Source: Deinococcus sp. QL22
GTDB taxonomy: Bacteria > Deinococcota > Deinococci > Deinococcales > Deinococcaceae
Length of the DNA: 64,000 nt
Direction: 5' to 3'
NCBI RefSeq assembly: GCF_023370075.1
Contig: NZ_CP097149.1
Location: forward strand, 1,753,501 to 1,817,500
Positions 52,326-60,556 of the stretch are shown here, one piece after another (the stretch's first letter is position 1; every line of letters begins with the position of its first letter). The notes under the pieces were generated by a model, which did not search any database, was not told the DNA's origin, and worked only from the letters and a program-made list of their open reading frames with translations. Made by a program: the position numbers and the translations under genes.

Positions 52326-52374
52326 ACTGCGAGTGTATAGGCTCAGACCGGACGTGGGGACACTTATCATTTCT

Positions 52375-53367
52375 CTACTCTCCGGTTTGGGTCAGCGCGT
52401 ACTCCACCAACAGCGGCAAATGGTCGCTGCCTGCGTCGGGTAAGACCTGCACCCGCACAGGCTGTAGCCCGCGTGCCAGCGCGTGATCTATTCGTAAGTA
52501 GAGGCTGGGGAACGTCCACCCCGGCCCCCGTCCGGCCTGATCGTGGGCGTCGGGGCCATAAGCGCGGATCAGGCGGCGGTAGAGGCGGCCACGCGGCGGG
52601 GTGTTCAGGTCGCCTGCCAGCAGCAATGGCCCGGATTCTGCGGCGGCGATCTGCTCCAGCAGTCCCACCTGTTGGTTCCGCACATCGCGGGTGCGGCCCA
52701 CACTGTCCCAGTCGCCCGCCAATGCGCGGGACAGCAGCACCGTATTCAGATGGACATTGACCACGCGCAGGCGTTGGCCCCGCCAACCGAGGGTGGTCTG
52801 CAAATACTGGCGGTTGCTGCCCGGAGCCGCGAACACCTGCGTTTTCAGCACGGGCAAGCGCGACTGTTTTAATGAGATCAGCGTCATCACTTCGCCTGCC
52901 GAATGCAATGCGTAATCGGGCAAACCCGCAACCAGTGCGGCGCGGTAATCAGAATCCATGAAGCGGGTTTCTTGCAGCATCAACACGTCGGCATTCATGG
53001 CCCGCAGGTTGGCGGCCATTTTGTCGGGCGCGATTCGAGTGCCCCGCGCTGTGTTGAAGGTCACGACGCGCAGAGCAGCGGCTGAGGTGGCCGGAGCGGG
53101 GGCAAACGCACTGTGAAGCAGCCCCGCTCCCCACGCGGCCAGCGCACTTGCCAGCACCGCAGTCGCCCACCCGCGCCGCCGTCCATCCCGCCGAATAAGT
53201 GTCCAGCACAGCACCAATGGCGCAGGCAACAGCCAGACCACCGGGGGAAGGTATGCCAGCAACAGTGTCGGCACGCTGGCTTCGGCCCCCCACTCGCCCA
53301 AAGCCCAGGCGAGGGCCACCACTGCCAGATAGAACCAAGCCAACCGGGAACGCCACATCTGCCACAT
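52375..53367 (-). CDS. Membrane-anchored endonuclease/exonuclease/phosphatase family protein
   Basis: A 330-residue protein. Three N-terminal helices (residues ~10-90: FYLAVVALAWALG, LLLAYLPPVVWLLPAPLVLCW and an Ala/Leu-rich third) anchor a C-terminal EEP domain. Catalytic signs are VVTFNTARG, LMLQETR with the Glu, VNVHLNTV, LAGDLNTPP with the Asp-Asn pair, and SDHLPLLVEY with the Asp-His pair. The family includes DNases, sphingomyelinases and inositol phosphatases; the membrane anchor and an active site outside the cell or in the periplasm suggest a lipid or nucleic acid substrate. Start is not sharply defined. Confidence 0.85.
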   Translation of the reverse strand: MWQMWRSRLAWFYLAVVALAWALGEWGAEASVPTLLLAYLPPVVWLLPAPLVLCWTLIRRDGRRRGWATAVLASALAAWGAGLLHSAFAPAPATSAAALRVVTFNTARGTRIAPDKMAANLRAMNADVLMLQETRFMDSDYRAALVAGLPDYALHSAGEVMTLISLKQSRLPVLKTQVFAAPGSNRQYLQTTLGWRGQRLRVVNVHLNTVLLSRALAGDWDSVGRTRDVRNQQVGLLEQIAAAESGPLLLAGDLNTPPRGRLYRRLIRAYGPDAHDQAGRGPGWTFPSLYLRIDHALARGLQPVRVQVLPDAGSDHLPLLVEYALTQTGE

Positions 53368-53429
53368 ATAGACCTCGCAGCCTGACCCATGGGGCGGCAG
53401 GCTGCGACAGTCTAAAGATGGAGGGTGGT

Positions 53430-53476
53430 GGGTGGATCGGAGATCGTGGTTGGGCTGTTTCTACGATCCACACTCC
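53430..53476 (-). terminator. Hairpin after hflX
   Basis: TGGATCG and CGATCCA pair across a ~24-base loop, with further GTGG/CCAC pairing outside. It lies just past the hflX stop, so it probably ends that transcript; the loop is long for a terminator. Confidence 0.5.
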
Positions 53477-53485
53477 ACGTTCGGT

Positions 53486-55144
53486 TTATTGCCATTCCGC
53501 CGCCCGTTCCCGCGTCTCCTCGCGCACGGCCAATTCCTCGCGCTGCACCCGGTTGATCGCGTCTGCGAGGGCTTCGCGCAACTCGTTCAGACCCCGGTTA
53601 TTCAGGGCACTGGTGGGAATAGAGGGGGTTTCTTCGCCCACCGTGTCCAGAATCCGCCCCTGCTCGCGGCGCAGGGTGTCTTCGTCGGTGGCGTCGGCTT
53701 TGTTGAGGGCCACGACGGTGGGCATATCGCGGAAGCCGAGGTCTTCCAGAATGCGGTTCACGGCGTCGAAGCGGGTGTCTGCGCCGGGGCTGGCGGCGTC
53801 CAGCACATGCAGCAGCACGTCGGCGTCTCCAATTTCTTCCAGCGTAGACCGGAAGGCCCGCGTCAGGTCTTTGGGCAGGTCGCGGATAAAGCCCACCGTG
53901 TCGGTCAGCACCACTGGCCCGATGCCCTCGATGAAGCCCTGACGGCTGGTGGGCCGCAGCGTGGCAAAAAGTTTGTTCTCGGCCAGCACGCGGCGCGGTT
54001 CGTCGGTGGCGTGCGTGAAGGCGTTCAGCAGCGTCGATTTGCCTGCGTTGGTGTAACCCACGATGGAGACCACCGGGACTTCGTTGCGCGAGCGTTGCTT
54101 GCGGCGTTCTTCGCGGCGCATGGCCACGTTTTCCAGTTGTTTCTCCAGGAAGCTCAGGCGGTCGTTGATCCGGCGGCGATCCAACTCCAGCTTGGTTTCG
54201 CCGGGGCCGCGTGTGCCGATGGCCCCACCCGCCGCGCTGCCCCCGCCCCCGCCGATGCGCGAGAGTTGTGCGCCCGCACCCAGCAGTCGGGGCTTCATGT
54301 AGCGGAGCTGCGCCAGTTCCACTTGCAGGCGCGATTCCACGCCCTGTGCGTGCAGCGCGAAGATATCCAAGATCAGTTGTGTGCGGTCTACGATCTTCAG
54401 GCCCGTGGCGGCCTCGATTTCGCGGGCCTGTGCTGGCCCCAGTTCTTGCCCAAAAATCAGCAGTTCGGCGTCCAGATGGTAGGCCCGGCTGGTCAATTCT
54501 TCCAGCTTGCCTGCGCCCACCAGCGTGCCGGGTTTCAGGTTGCGCCGGAACACCAGTTCTTTGTGAACCACGTCTGCGCCAGCGGTGCGGGCCAGTTCTG
54601 CCAGTTCGGTCAGGCGCTCGTCGGCATCGAATTCACCCTGATCAATCTGTACCAGAATGGCGCGTTCGCGGTCTTTGGTGGCCTGCCGGGTGCGGGCAGC
54701 CCGCGCAATTTCTTCTTCCAGCGCCGACACCTGCGCCCCCAGATCAAACTCGTCGATCTGAAAGGACGGCACAGGCGGCAAAATGCGCCAGTCTTCTTCC
54801 TCGCCCACCGTGCCGGGCGGGGTCAGGTGCGCGGTGTGAACGAGTCCGGGCTGGCCCTCGCCGTTGGCCGCGCGAACCTCGATGGCGCTCATGGCGTCCA
54901 GCCGCTTCAGGAACAGTGTGGAGAGGTCGCCTTTGCTGAGGCCGCCGCCTTTGGGGTGCGCGTGCAGCAGGTGAAATCCGGCCAATCGGTTCTCGCCCAT
55001 CCGGAGTTCGGGCAGTTCGGCAGCTTTGGCATCGGCCACCGACACGCTGATCACACGGCCCCGGCGGTCAATGAGCACGCTCACTTCACGGCGAATATCG
55101 AAGGCCAGTTCGGCCAGATTGCGGGCCAGTTCCGGCGAACCCAC
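53486..55144 (-). CDS. hflX: GTPase HflX
   Basis: Ribosome-associated GTPase that splits stalled or heat-damaged 70S ribosomes. The N-terminal HflX domain (VLIDRRGRVISVSVADA, GVESRLQVELAQLRYMKPRL, GPGETKLELDRRRI) precedes the G domain: GYTNAGKSTLLNAFT, the switch with VLTDTVGFIRDLP, and VALNKAD. GTG 55144 is the first canonical start, but the frame continues upstream for 31 codons to 55237 and encodes DKVLGNTSGLRPAQLKSL, which belongs to the conserved HflX N-terminus. The only start candidate there is an ATA at 55237; the true protein is therefore about 31 residues longer (see findings). Confidence 0.92.
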   Translation of the reverse strand: MGSPELARNLAELAFDIRREVSVLIDRRGRVISVSVADAKAAELPELRMGENRLAGFHLLHAHPKGGGLSKGDLSTLFLKRLDAMSAIEVRAANGEGQPGLVHTAHLTPPGTVGEEEDWRILPPVPSFQIDEFDLGAQVSALEEEIARAARTRQATKDRERAILVQIDQGEFDADERLTELAELARTAGADVVHKELVFRRNLKPGTLVGAGKLEELTSRAYHLDAELLIFGQELGPAQAREIEAATGLKIVDRTQLILDIFALHAQGVESRLQVELAQLRYMKPRLLGAGAQLSRIGGGGGSAAGGAIGTRGPGETKLELDRRRINDRLSFLEKQLENVAMRREERRKQRSRNEVPVVSIVGYTNAGKSTLLNAFTHATDEPRRVLAENKLFATLRPTSRQGFIEGIGPVVLTDTVGFIRDLPKDLTRAFRSTLEEIGDADVLLHVLDAASPGADTRFDAVNRILEDLGFRDMPTVVALNKADATDEDTLRREQGRILDTVGEETPSIPTSALNNRGLNELREALADAINRVQREELAVREETRERAAEWQ

Positions 55145-55244
55145 GCGCCCCGGCTCGATGCGGCGGCGGTACAGGTTGCTGAGGGACTTGAGTTGTGCAG
55201 GACGCAGACCGGAGGTATTCCCTAGGACTTTATCTATGTGGGGT

Positions 55245-55705
55245 CACTTCCTCTTTAGGGGTGTGGGATGTGGGAAAAGAGTGGAAATGTCGTGCATCAG
55301 ACGGCTTTCCGGCGCTCTTTTAGAAGGCTGGGAATACAGTACAAACCTTTGGGGAAGAGTGTGGGGTGTAGGACGTGGGAAATGCCCCGCGTGGCGCATT
55401 TGACAGCAAGTGCCGTGTTGTACACATCTCATGACTCAAAGCCGCCTGAAGGCCACCGGAACAGCGTTCGCGGGGCGGGGCACAGCACACGTCCGGGCAT
55501 CGCCTCAGAATATCCGAGGGAGCCGCTGGGAAACGTGTGCTTTCACTTCAGGAAGTTGATCATCGTGTGGGTATTTTAGCGGTTGGCCGGGGCGGGGGCA
55601 TCGGCAAAGTGGCGTAGTCAAAAGAACCGAGTGGGGGAGAGTGCCGCAGTCTTTTACCGCGTCCCACTCGGCTTCCGCCACCTGTTGCCCGCGTTACGCT
55701 ACCCC
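55245..55705. other. Intergenic region between hflX and a small membrane protein gene
   Basis: No gene supported. It contains two related patches (55262-55283 and 55361-55385) of GTGTGGG(A/G)TGT-type sequence, a 9-bp inverted pair CCGAGTGGG/CCCACTCGG at 55627-55635 and 55663-55671, and the leaderless -10 box TACGCT at 55695-55700 for the next gene. Confidence 0.45.
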
Positions 55706-56077
55706 ATGACCCTCTACGCGGTGTTGACGGTGGTGGTGGCTCTCTGGCTGGGCTCGACAGGCTGGCAGTCGTCCGGCGTGGCGCGGACGCACTGGGTCAG
55801 GCTGGCGGCGGGCCTCTCGATTGCGGGCGCGTCCATGCTGATCTTGTCGTATACGGCAGCCTTTGCAGTCGGTGTGGGCACACTGCGCGGCGGGCCGTTG
55901 GGCTGGCCGAATGCGGCAACCATCGTGCCCCCTGTGGCTTGGCTGGCGTTCGGGGTGGTAGCGCTCCTGCTGGCCGAGTCGTGGGCCGTCCGCTTTCAGA
56001 TCATCGGCCTAGGCGTACTGGGCTTTGTGCTGGGGCTGGGGTTAGGTGGCGGATTCATCGGCTTGGGGGGCGGCTGA
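55706..56077 (+). CDS. Small membrane protein of unknown function
   Basis: A 123-residue protein with about four hydrophobic helices (LYAVLTVVVALWLG, AAGLSIAGASMLILSYTAAFAVGVG, IVPPVAWLAFGVVALLLAE, FQIIGLGVLGFVLGLGLGGG) and almost no hydrophilic loop. It ends in a Gly-rich tail (GGGFIGLGGG). No family is recognised. The ATG is five bases after TACGCT, a leaderless start. It is convergent with yjbQ. Confidence 0.65.
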   Translation: MTLYAVLTVVVALWLGSTGWQSSGVARTHWVRLAAGLSIAGASMLILSYTAAFAVGVGTLRGGPLGWPNAATIVPPVAWLAFGVVALLLAESWAVRFQIIGLGVLGFVLGLGLGGGFIGLGGG

Positions 56078-56090
56078 AGTTTAGTTTCGC

Positions 56091-56510
56091 TCACTCCCCC
56101 TGCAACGTCAGCACCAGCTTTCTGCTTCCGCCCTGATCGCGGTGCTCGCACAGGTAAATTCCCTGCCAGGTGCCGAGGGCCAGCCTTCCCGCCCGCACAG
56201 GCAGCGTCAAGGACGGCCCCAGCAAACTGGCTTTGATGTGCGCGGCCATGTCGTCTGGGCCTTCCTGAGTGTGTTCAAACTCGGCCCAGCCATCGGGAAC
56301 CGCATGATTGAAATACCGCTCGAAGTCGCGCCGCACGTCTGGGCTGGCATTCTCATTCAGAGTCAGGCTGGCCGACGTGTGCTGAATAAAGACATGCAGC
56401 AGGCCCGTGCTGACGCTTGCCAGTTCCGGCACGGCGGCCACCACCTCCCGCGTGATCAGGTGAAAGCCCCGGCGCAGCGGCCTTAGCGTCAGTTCGTGTT
56501 GTGCCCACAT
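56091..56510 (-). CDS. yjbQ: YjbQ/UPF0047 family protein
   Basis: A 139-residue small beta-barrel-like protein of the UPF0047 (YjbQ) family. Motifs are [41 protein letters not shown] (the family signature with its HTSAS and NENA), [16 protein letters not shown] and [27 protein letters not shown]. Relatives have been reported to act as secondary thiamine-phosphate synthases, but the primary role is unclear. The start is the ATG six bases after TACCCT, a leaderless start. Confidence 0.92.
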   Translation of the reverse strand: MWAQHELTLRPLRRGFHLITREVVAAVPELASVSTGLLHVFIQHTSASLTLNENASPDVRRDFERYFNHAVPDGWAEFEHTQEGPDDMAAHIKASLLGPSLTLPVRAGRLALGTWQGIYLCEHRDQGGSRKLVLTLQGE

Positions 56511-56566
56511 TGGCTTAGGGTACGGCGTTGGAGGTCTTCTCACGCGCCCGCTTTAGCCTGAATCCG

Positions 56567-57952
56567 ATGCGCCGCCTCTCTGTCTCATCCTTTCTCATGC
56601 CCGCCGTGTTGACTGCGCTCATGAGTGCCGCCCCTGCAGGAGCCGTGTCCAGCCTGAGTTTGCCCATTACTGTGCCCCTGGCAGGCGTACAGGGCGCGGC
56701 CAATGCGCGGGTTCCTGCCGAGTTTGCGCGGGTGCAGCAGACCCAGAGTTTCCTGAACGGCCTGCTCAGCGTGGAGTTGGCGGGCACGGTTGAGCGGGCC
56801 GGACATGTCAGCGTCAAGCCCGCGCCGGAAGGAGATGCACTGATCATCAGCGTGCCGATTCGTGCCGAGTTCCGGGCCACCCCATCGGGCATCGGTTCCT
56901 TTCTGGCCCGCGATTTTGGCGGCGCGGCCACCGTCAGCCTGCGGGTGTCGCCCTTTGTGACGCCCGATTGGGAGGCGGGCGCAAAGATTTCGGGCGACTA
57001 TGCCTGGACAGACCCGTTGAGCGTGGAACTGATGCAGGGCGTGAGGGTGAGCGTGCAAAGCCTGGTGGACGGGCAGGTGCGTGCCCAACTGGATAGGGTG
57101 GCGGCGGATGTCGCCAAAGCAGTACGCGAGGGCACGAATCTCCGCACGCGGGCCGGAACCCTGTGGGCGCGGGCGCAGCAACCGTGGACGTTGCCGACCT
57201 CTGACCCCGCCTATGCCCGTGTCACGCCGCGCCGCCTCAGCGTGTCGCCCTTCCGTTTCACCCCCGACGCCCTGAAACTGACGGTGGGGGCGGCCTTCGA
57301 CCTGACCGCCGGGCTGGGCCGTGCGCCTGCTGTGGCTGCTGCGCCGTTGCCTGCGCTGACGGTGGCCGCGCCGCCCACGTCCGGCGTGCAACTGAGCGTG
57401 CCCGTGCGTCTGCCCTACGCCGAGTTGTCGCAGGCCGCCACCCGCGCCGCCGCCGCGCAAGTGTTCCCGTTACCCGTGCCCCTCAGTCCCAAACTGCGGA
57501 TCAACCGCGTGACTGTGCAAGCTAAAGGCTCCAAGTTGCTCGTTACCGCCGAACTCACCATCACCGCGCTGGGCCTGAACGTGAACGCCACCGCCGATAT
57601 TTCGGGTACACCTGTACTGGACAAGACGGGGCGAATCGTGACCCTCAGCGGCGTGACCGTGCAGACCCGCCGCAACGGAGTCACAGGCCGCGTGCTGGGC
57701 TGGCTGGCCGACAGCCGCGCCGAGGCGTATCTGACCCGCGCCGCCCGTTTCGATCTTGGCCCCCGGTTGGATCAGGCGCGTGCCGAGGCTCAGGCCCGCC
57801 TGCCCTATGCACCCACGCTGGGAATCCGCCTCAGTGGCACCGTTGGCCCGCTGAAGCTGACCGCGTTGACGGTTGCGCCCGACGCCCTGACCGTGACGGC
57901 GGCGGCATCGGGGGAACTGACGGCGGGCGTGGATGCGGGGGCGATCAGGTAA
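56567..57952 (+). CDS. DUF4403 family exported protein
   Basis: A 461-residue protein with a signal peptide (SFLMPAVLTALMSAAPAGA) and a mature part that is almost all beta-strand and helix repeats of the DUF4403 type (LSLPITVPLAGVQGAANARVPAEF, then the TPRRLSVSPFRFTPDALKLTVGA pattern and a second LSVPVRLPYAELSQAA block). DUF4403 proteins are predicted lipid- or membrane-associated. The start is leaderless (TAGCCT, seven bases, ATG); an ATG at 56528 is also in frame but would overlap the promoter. Function is unknown; an envelope role is inferred. Confidence 0.8.
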   Translation: MRRLSVSSFLMPAVLTALMSAAPAGAVSSLSLPITVPLAGVQGAANARVPAEFARVQQTQSFLNGLLSVELAGTVERAGHVSVKPAPEGDALIISVPIRAEFRATPSGIGSFLARDFGGAATVSLRVSPFVTPDWEAGAKISGDYAWTDPLSVELMQGVRVSVQSLVDGQVRAQLDRVAADVAKAVREGTNLRTRAGTLWARAQQPWTLPTSDPAYARVTPRRLSVSPFRFTPDALKLTVGAAFDLTAGLGRAPAVAAAPLPALTVAAPPTSGVQLSVPVRLPYAELSQAATRAAAAQVFPLPVPLSPKLRINRVTVQAKGSKLLVTAELTITALGLNVNATADISGTPVLDKTGRIVTLSGVTVQTRRNGVTGRVLGWLADSRAEAYLTRAARFDLGPRLDQARAEAQARLPYAPTLGIRLSGTVGPLKLTALTVAPDALTVTAAASGELTAGVDAGAIR

Positions 57953-57959
57953 GGCGGGG

Positions 57960-58011
57960 ATGTAGGGTGCGGGTTGTAGGCAGCAGGAAAAGTACAACCC
58001 ACGTCCTACAC
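57960..58011. terminator. Bidirectional terminator between convergent genes
   Basis: An imperfect stem, TGTAGG...GGGTTGTA against TACAACCC...CCTACA, spans this gap around a ~14-base loop. It separates the DUF4403 gene from the convergent malic enzyme gene. The right arm shares GGTGTAGGACGTGGG with 55366-55380 when read on the minus strand. Confidence 0.75.
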
Positions 58012-58012
58012 C

Positions 58013-59758
58013 CTATTTCACCCCAGTCAGATTCCGCAGCGGCAAATACTGCGGCGTCCAGATGCGCGAGCGGATCAGGCTTTCCAGTTCGGCGTCGGTC
58101 AGGTTGCGAATCCGGCGTTCGGCACACACGCCGTCCGTGATGGTCTGGCGGGCCACACGCACCGCCACTTTCACGCTCACTTCCCGGATATGGCTGATGG
58201 GTGGATAGACGCGGTTTCCGTGTGGAATGGTTTCGTCAGCCAGCGTTTGCGCCGCTTCCATGACCATGCCGTCCGTAATCTCGCGGGCGCGGCTGATGAT
58301 TGCGCCGAAGCCCAGGCCGGGGAAAATAAAGGCGTTGTTGCCCTGCCCCACCGGATAAATCTGGTCGCCGTAGTGAATATCGGCAAAGGGGCTGCCCGTC
58401 GCCACAATCGCCGCGCCGTTTGTCCAGCGGATCACGTCACCGGGTTGGGCTTCCACGTTGCTGGTGGGGTTGCTGAGCGGGAAGATGATGGGCCGGGGCG
58501 TATGCTCCAGCATGGCCTCGATGGTGGGCTGGCGAAATAGGCCCGGCACTCCGGTCAGGCCCAGCAGCGCGGTGGCGCGGGCATTGACCACCGTTTCATG
58601 CAGAGTCGGATACTCGCCCTCTATTTTCCAGCCCAGCAGGTCGGCGGAGTGGCGGGCAAAGCTGAGTTGGTGGTCTTCCAGCCCCGGTTGCCCGTGCATC
58701 AGCAGGCCGTGACGGTCTACGACATACACATGCGCGTTGGCATCGGCAAAGCTCAGGCCAGAGCGCATCAGCCCGCTGCGAATGGCACTCGCCACGCCAA
58801 TCCCGCCCGCGCCCGCGCCCACCACCACAAAGCGCTGATCTTGCAGCCGCTCTCCCTTCAGGCGGGCCGCGCTCATCAGTCCGGCCAGGGCCATCGCGCC
58901 CGTGCCCTGAATATCGTCGTTAAAGCTGGGCACCACGCGGCGGTAGCGTTCCAGCACCCGGAAGGCCGTGCCACGCGCAAAATCTTCCCACTGAATGATG
59001 GCTTTGGGGTAGCGGGCCGAGACCGCCTCTACAAAACGGTCTAGAAACTCGTCGTAGGCTGGCCCGGTCAGGCGGGTATGGTGCACGCCCAGATACAGCG
59101 GATCGTCGATCAAATCCTGGCGGTCTGTGCCCACATCCAGCTCTACGGGCAGCGTCTTGTCTGGCCCCACGCCGCCCGCCGCCGTGTACAGGCTCAGCTT
59201 GCCAATAGAAATCGCCATGCCGCCAAAGCCCTGATCCCCGATGCCCAGAATCGCGCTGGAATCGGTGGCGACGATCATCCGCACGTCGTTCAGCGGCACG
59301 TTTTCCAGCAGTTCGTCGGCCCGGTCTATGTCTTCGGTACTCACCGCAAACCCACGTGGATAGCGGTAGATGTGCGAGAAGACCCGCACCGCCTCGCCCA
59401 CCGTCGGCGTGTACAGAATGGGCAGCATTTCTTCCAGATGGTCTTCCAGCATGGCGTAAAACAGAACCTCGTTGCGGTCTTGCAGCGCCCGCAAATATTC
59501 GTGCTTGCCAAGATCGGTGGTCTGCTGAAGGTAGCGCAGGTAGGTGCGGTCTTTTTGCTCCTGCAAGGTGCTGGTATGCGGCGGAATCAGGCCTTCGATG
59601 CCCAATTCTCGCCGCTCCTGCCGGGTAAAGGCTGTGGTTTTGTTCAGCAGCGGATTTTGCAGCAGGGCCAGCCCAGTCACGCGCACATCCAGGTAGCGCT
59701 GGCCTTGTTCGTCGCGCTTGACATCGTAATAACGGGACACGGGAAGCGGTTCGGGCAT
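58013..59758 (-). CDS. maeA: NAD-dependent malic enzyme
   Basis: Oxidatively decarboxylates malate to pyruvate. At 581 residues it is the large (SfcA/MaeA) type. [12 protein letters not shown] carries the catalytic Tyr; [19 protein letters not shown] and the catalytic Lys region [12 protein letters not shown] follow; metal ligands are in [16 protein letters not shown] and [17 protein letters not shown], and the NAD fold is [15 protein letters not shown] with an acidic residue after it. [10 protein letters not shown] is the conserved late motif. The start is leaderless: TATGCT, eight bases, ATG. Confidence 0.95.
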   Translation of the reverse strand: MPEPLPVSRYYDVKRDEQGQRYLDVRVTGLALLQNPLLNKTTAFTRQERRELGIEGLIPPHTSTLQEQKDRTYLRYLQQTTDLGKHEYLRALQDRNEVLFYAMLEDHLEEMLPILYTPTVGEAVRVFSHIYRYPRGFAVSTEDIDRADELLENVPLNDVRMIVATDSSAILGIGDQGFGGMAISIGKLSLYTAAGGVGPDKTLPVELDVGTDRQDLIDDPLYLGVHHTRLTGPAYDEFLDRFVEAVSARYPKAIIQWEDFARGTAFRVLERYRRVVPSFNDDIQGTGAMALAGLMSAARLKGERLQDQRFVVVGAGAGGIGVASAIRSGLMRSGLSFADANAHVYVVDRHGLLMHGQPGLEDHQLSFARHSADLLGWKIEGEYPTLHETVVNARATALLGLTGVPGLFRQPTIEAMLEHTPRPIIFPLSNPTSNVEAQPGDVIRWTNGAAIVATGSPFADIHYGDQIYPVGQGNNAFIFPGLGFGAIISRAREITDGMVMEAAQTLADETIPHGNRVYPPISHIREVSVKVAVRVARQTITDGVCAERRIRNLTDAELESLIRSRIWTPQYLPLRNLTGVK

Positions 59759-59794
59759 ATCGCCCCAGCATAGCGGGACAGGAGTGAGCGCGGT

Positions 59795-60226
59795 TCAGCG
59801 TGTCTGACTTGCCCGAGCTGCGGCCCACCGCGCCCGCAGCGTTTCAAAGTTGGCGTCTATGCGTGTTTGCGGTAGTGCCATCTGGGTTGTCATTCCCGTG
59901 CCGATGGCGTCGCCCAGCGCGTTTACGGCCTCCATTCGGCACACCACGCGGCGGCCTTCCATGCGCTCGAAGGTGGCGGTGATGCTCACGGTCATGCCGG
60001 GCAGGGCCGAGGCGGTGTGCTGCACCTCTACCTGCGTGCCAATGCCGCCCTCTCCCTCTTCCAGAAACGGCAGGATGATTTTGCGCCCCGCTTCCTCAAA
60101 ATGCCGCGCCATCCAGTAGGTCGCGTACACCGGATGCACCGCGCCGAGTTCTTCAAATTGCACGGTCATGGCGTCGGTGACCTGCACGGTCAGGGTTTGG
60201 GAGAAGCCGGGTGGAATGGGCCGCAT
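59795..60226 (-). CDS. FlK-like hotdog-fold thioesterase
   Basis: A 143-residue hotdog-fold protein resembling the fluoroacetyl-CoA-specific thioesterase FlK. The catalytic triad residues are in place: Thr in the [18 protein letters not shown] segment, Glu a few residues later in the same segment, and His in [13 protein letters not shown]. It hydrolyses acyl-CoA thioesters; fluoroacetyl-CoA is unlikely to be the real substrate here. The start is leaderless: TACCCT, six bases, ATG. Confidence 0.85.
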   Translation of the reverse strand: MRPIPPGFSQTLTVQVTDAMTVQFEELGAVHPVYATYWMARHFEEAGRKIILPFLEEGEGGIGTQVEVQHTASALPGMTVSITATFERMEGRRVVCRMEAVNALGDAIGTGMTTQMALPQTRIDANFETLRARWAAARASQTR

Positions 60227-60300
60227 GGGGGAAGGGTAGCAGGGGAGGAGAGGTTTAAGGGTCTAAAGGTCAGGGGTCGAAGCAAGGCAATCGCTGCGCT

Positions 60301-60425
60301 CATTCACCCCCTCCCCCTCTCCTGCGGAGCTGTATCAGTCAAGGGAGCAATACCAAGCTTTTGCCCTTGCCGTTTGCCCTCGCCCCTTGTGGGAAAGGGG
60401 CGCTGCAAGAGCAGCGGGGGGAGGG
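60301..60425 (+). repeat. Dispersed intergenic repeat, copy 5 (degenerate)
   Basis: CCCCTCTCCTGCGGAGCTGTATCAGTCAAGGGAGCAATACCAAGCTT and a following GGGGCG...AGCAGCGGGGGGAGG part keep the layout of the other four copies, but the middle has diverged. It is upstream of the secreted beta-propeller-like gene. Confidence 0.6.
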
Positions 60426-60556
60426 GGCAGTTCCGTAACGTCCCCGCCCCAACACCTTAGCCCCTCGACTCTTTGACCCTTAAACAACGCGCCTTCCCCA
60501 GTCCACTCCCCTAAACTCCACAGCCAAGCACAGCCGCGATGCTCTACGCTCAGGCC

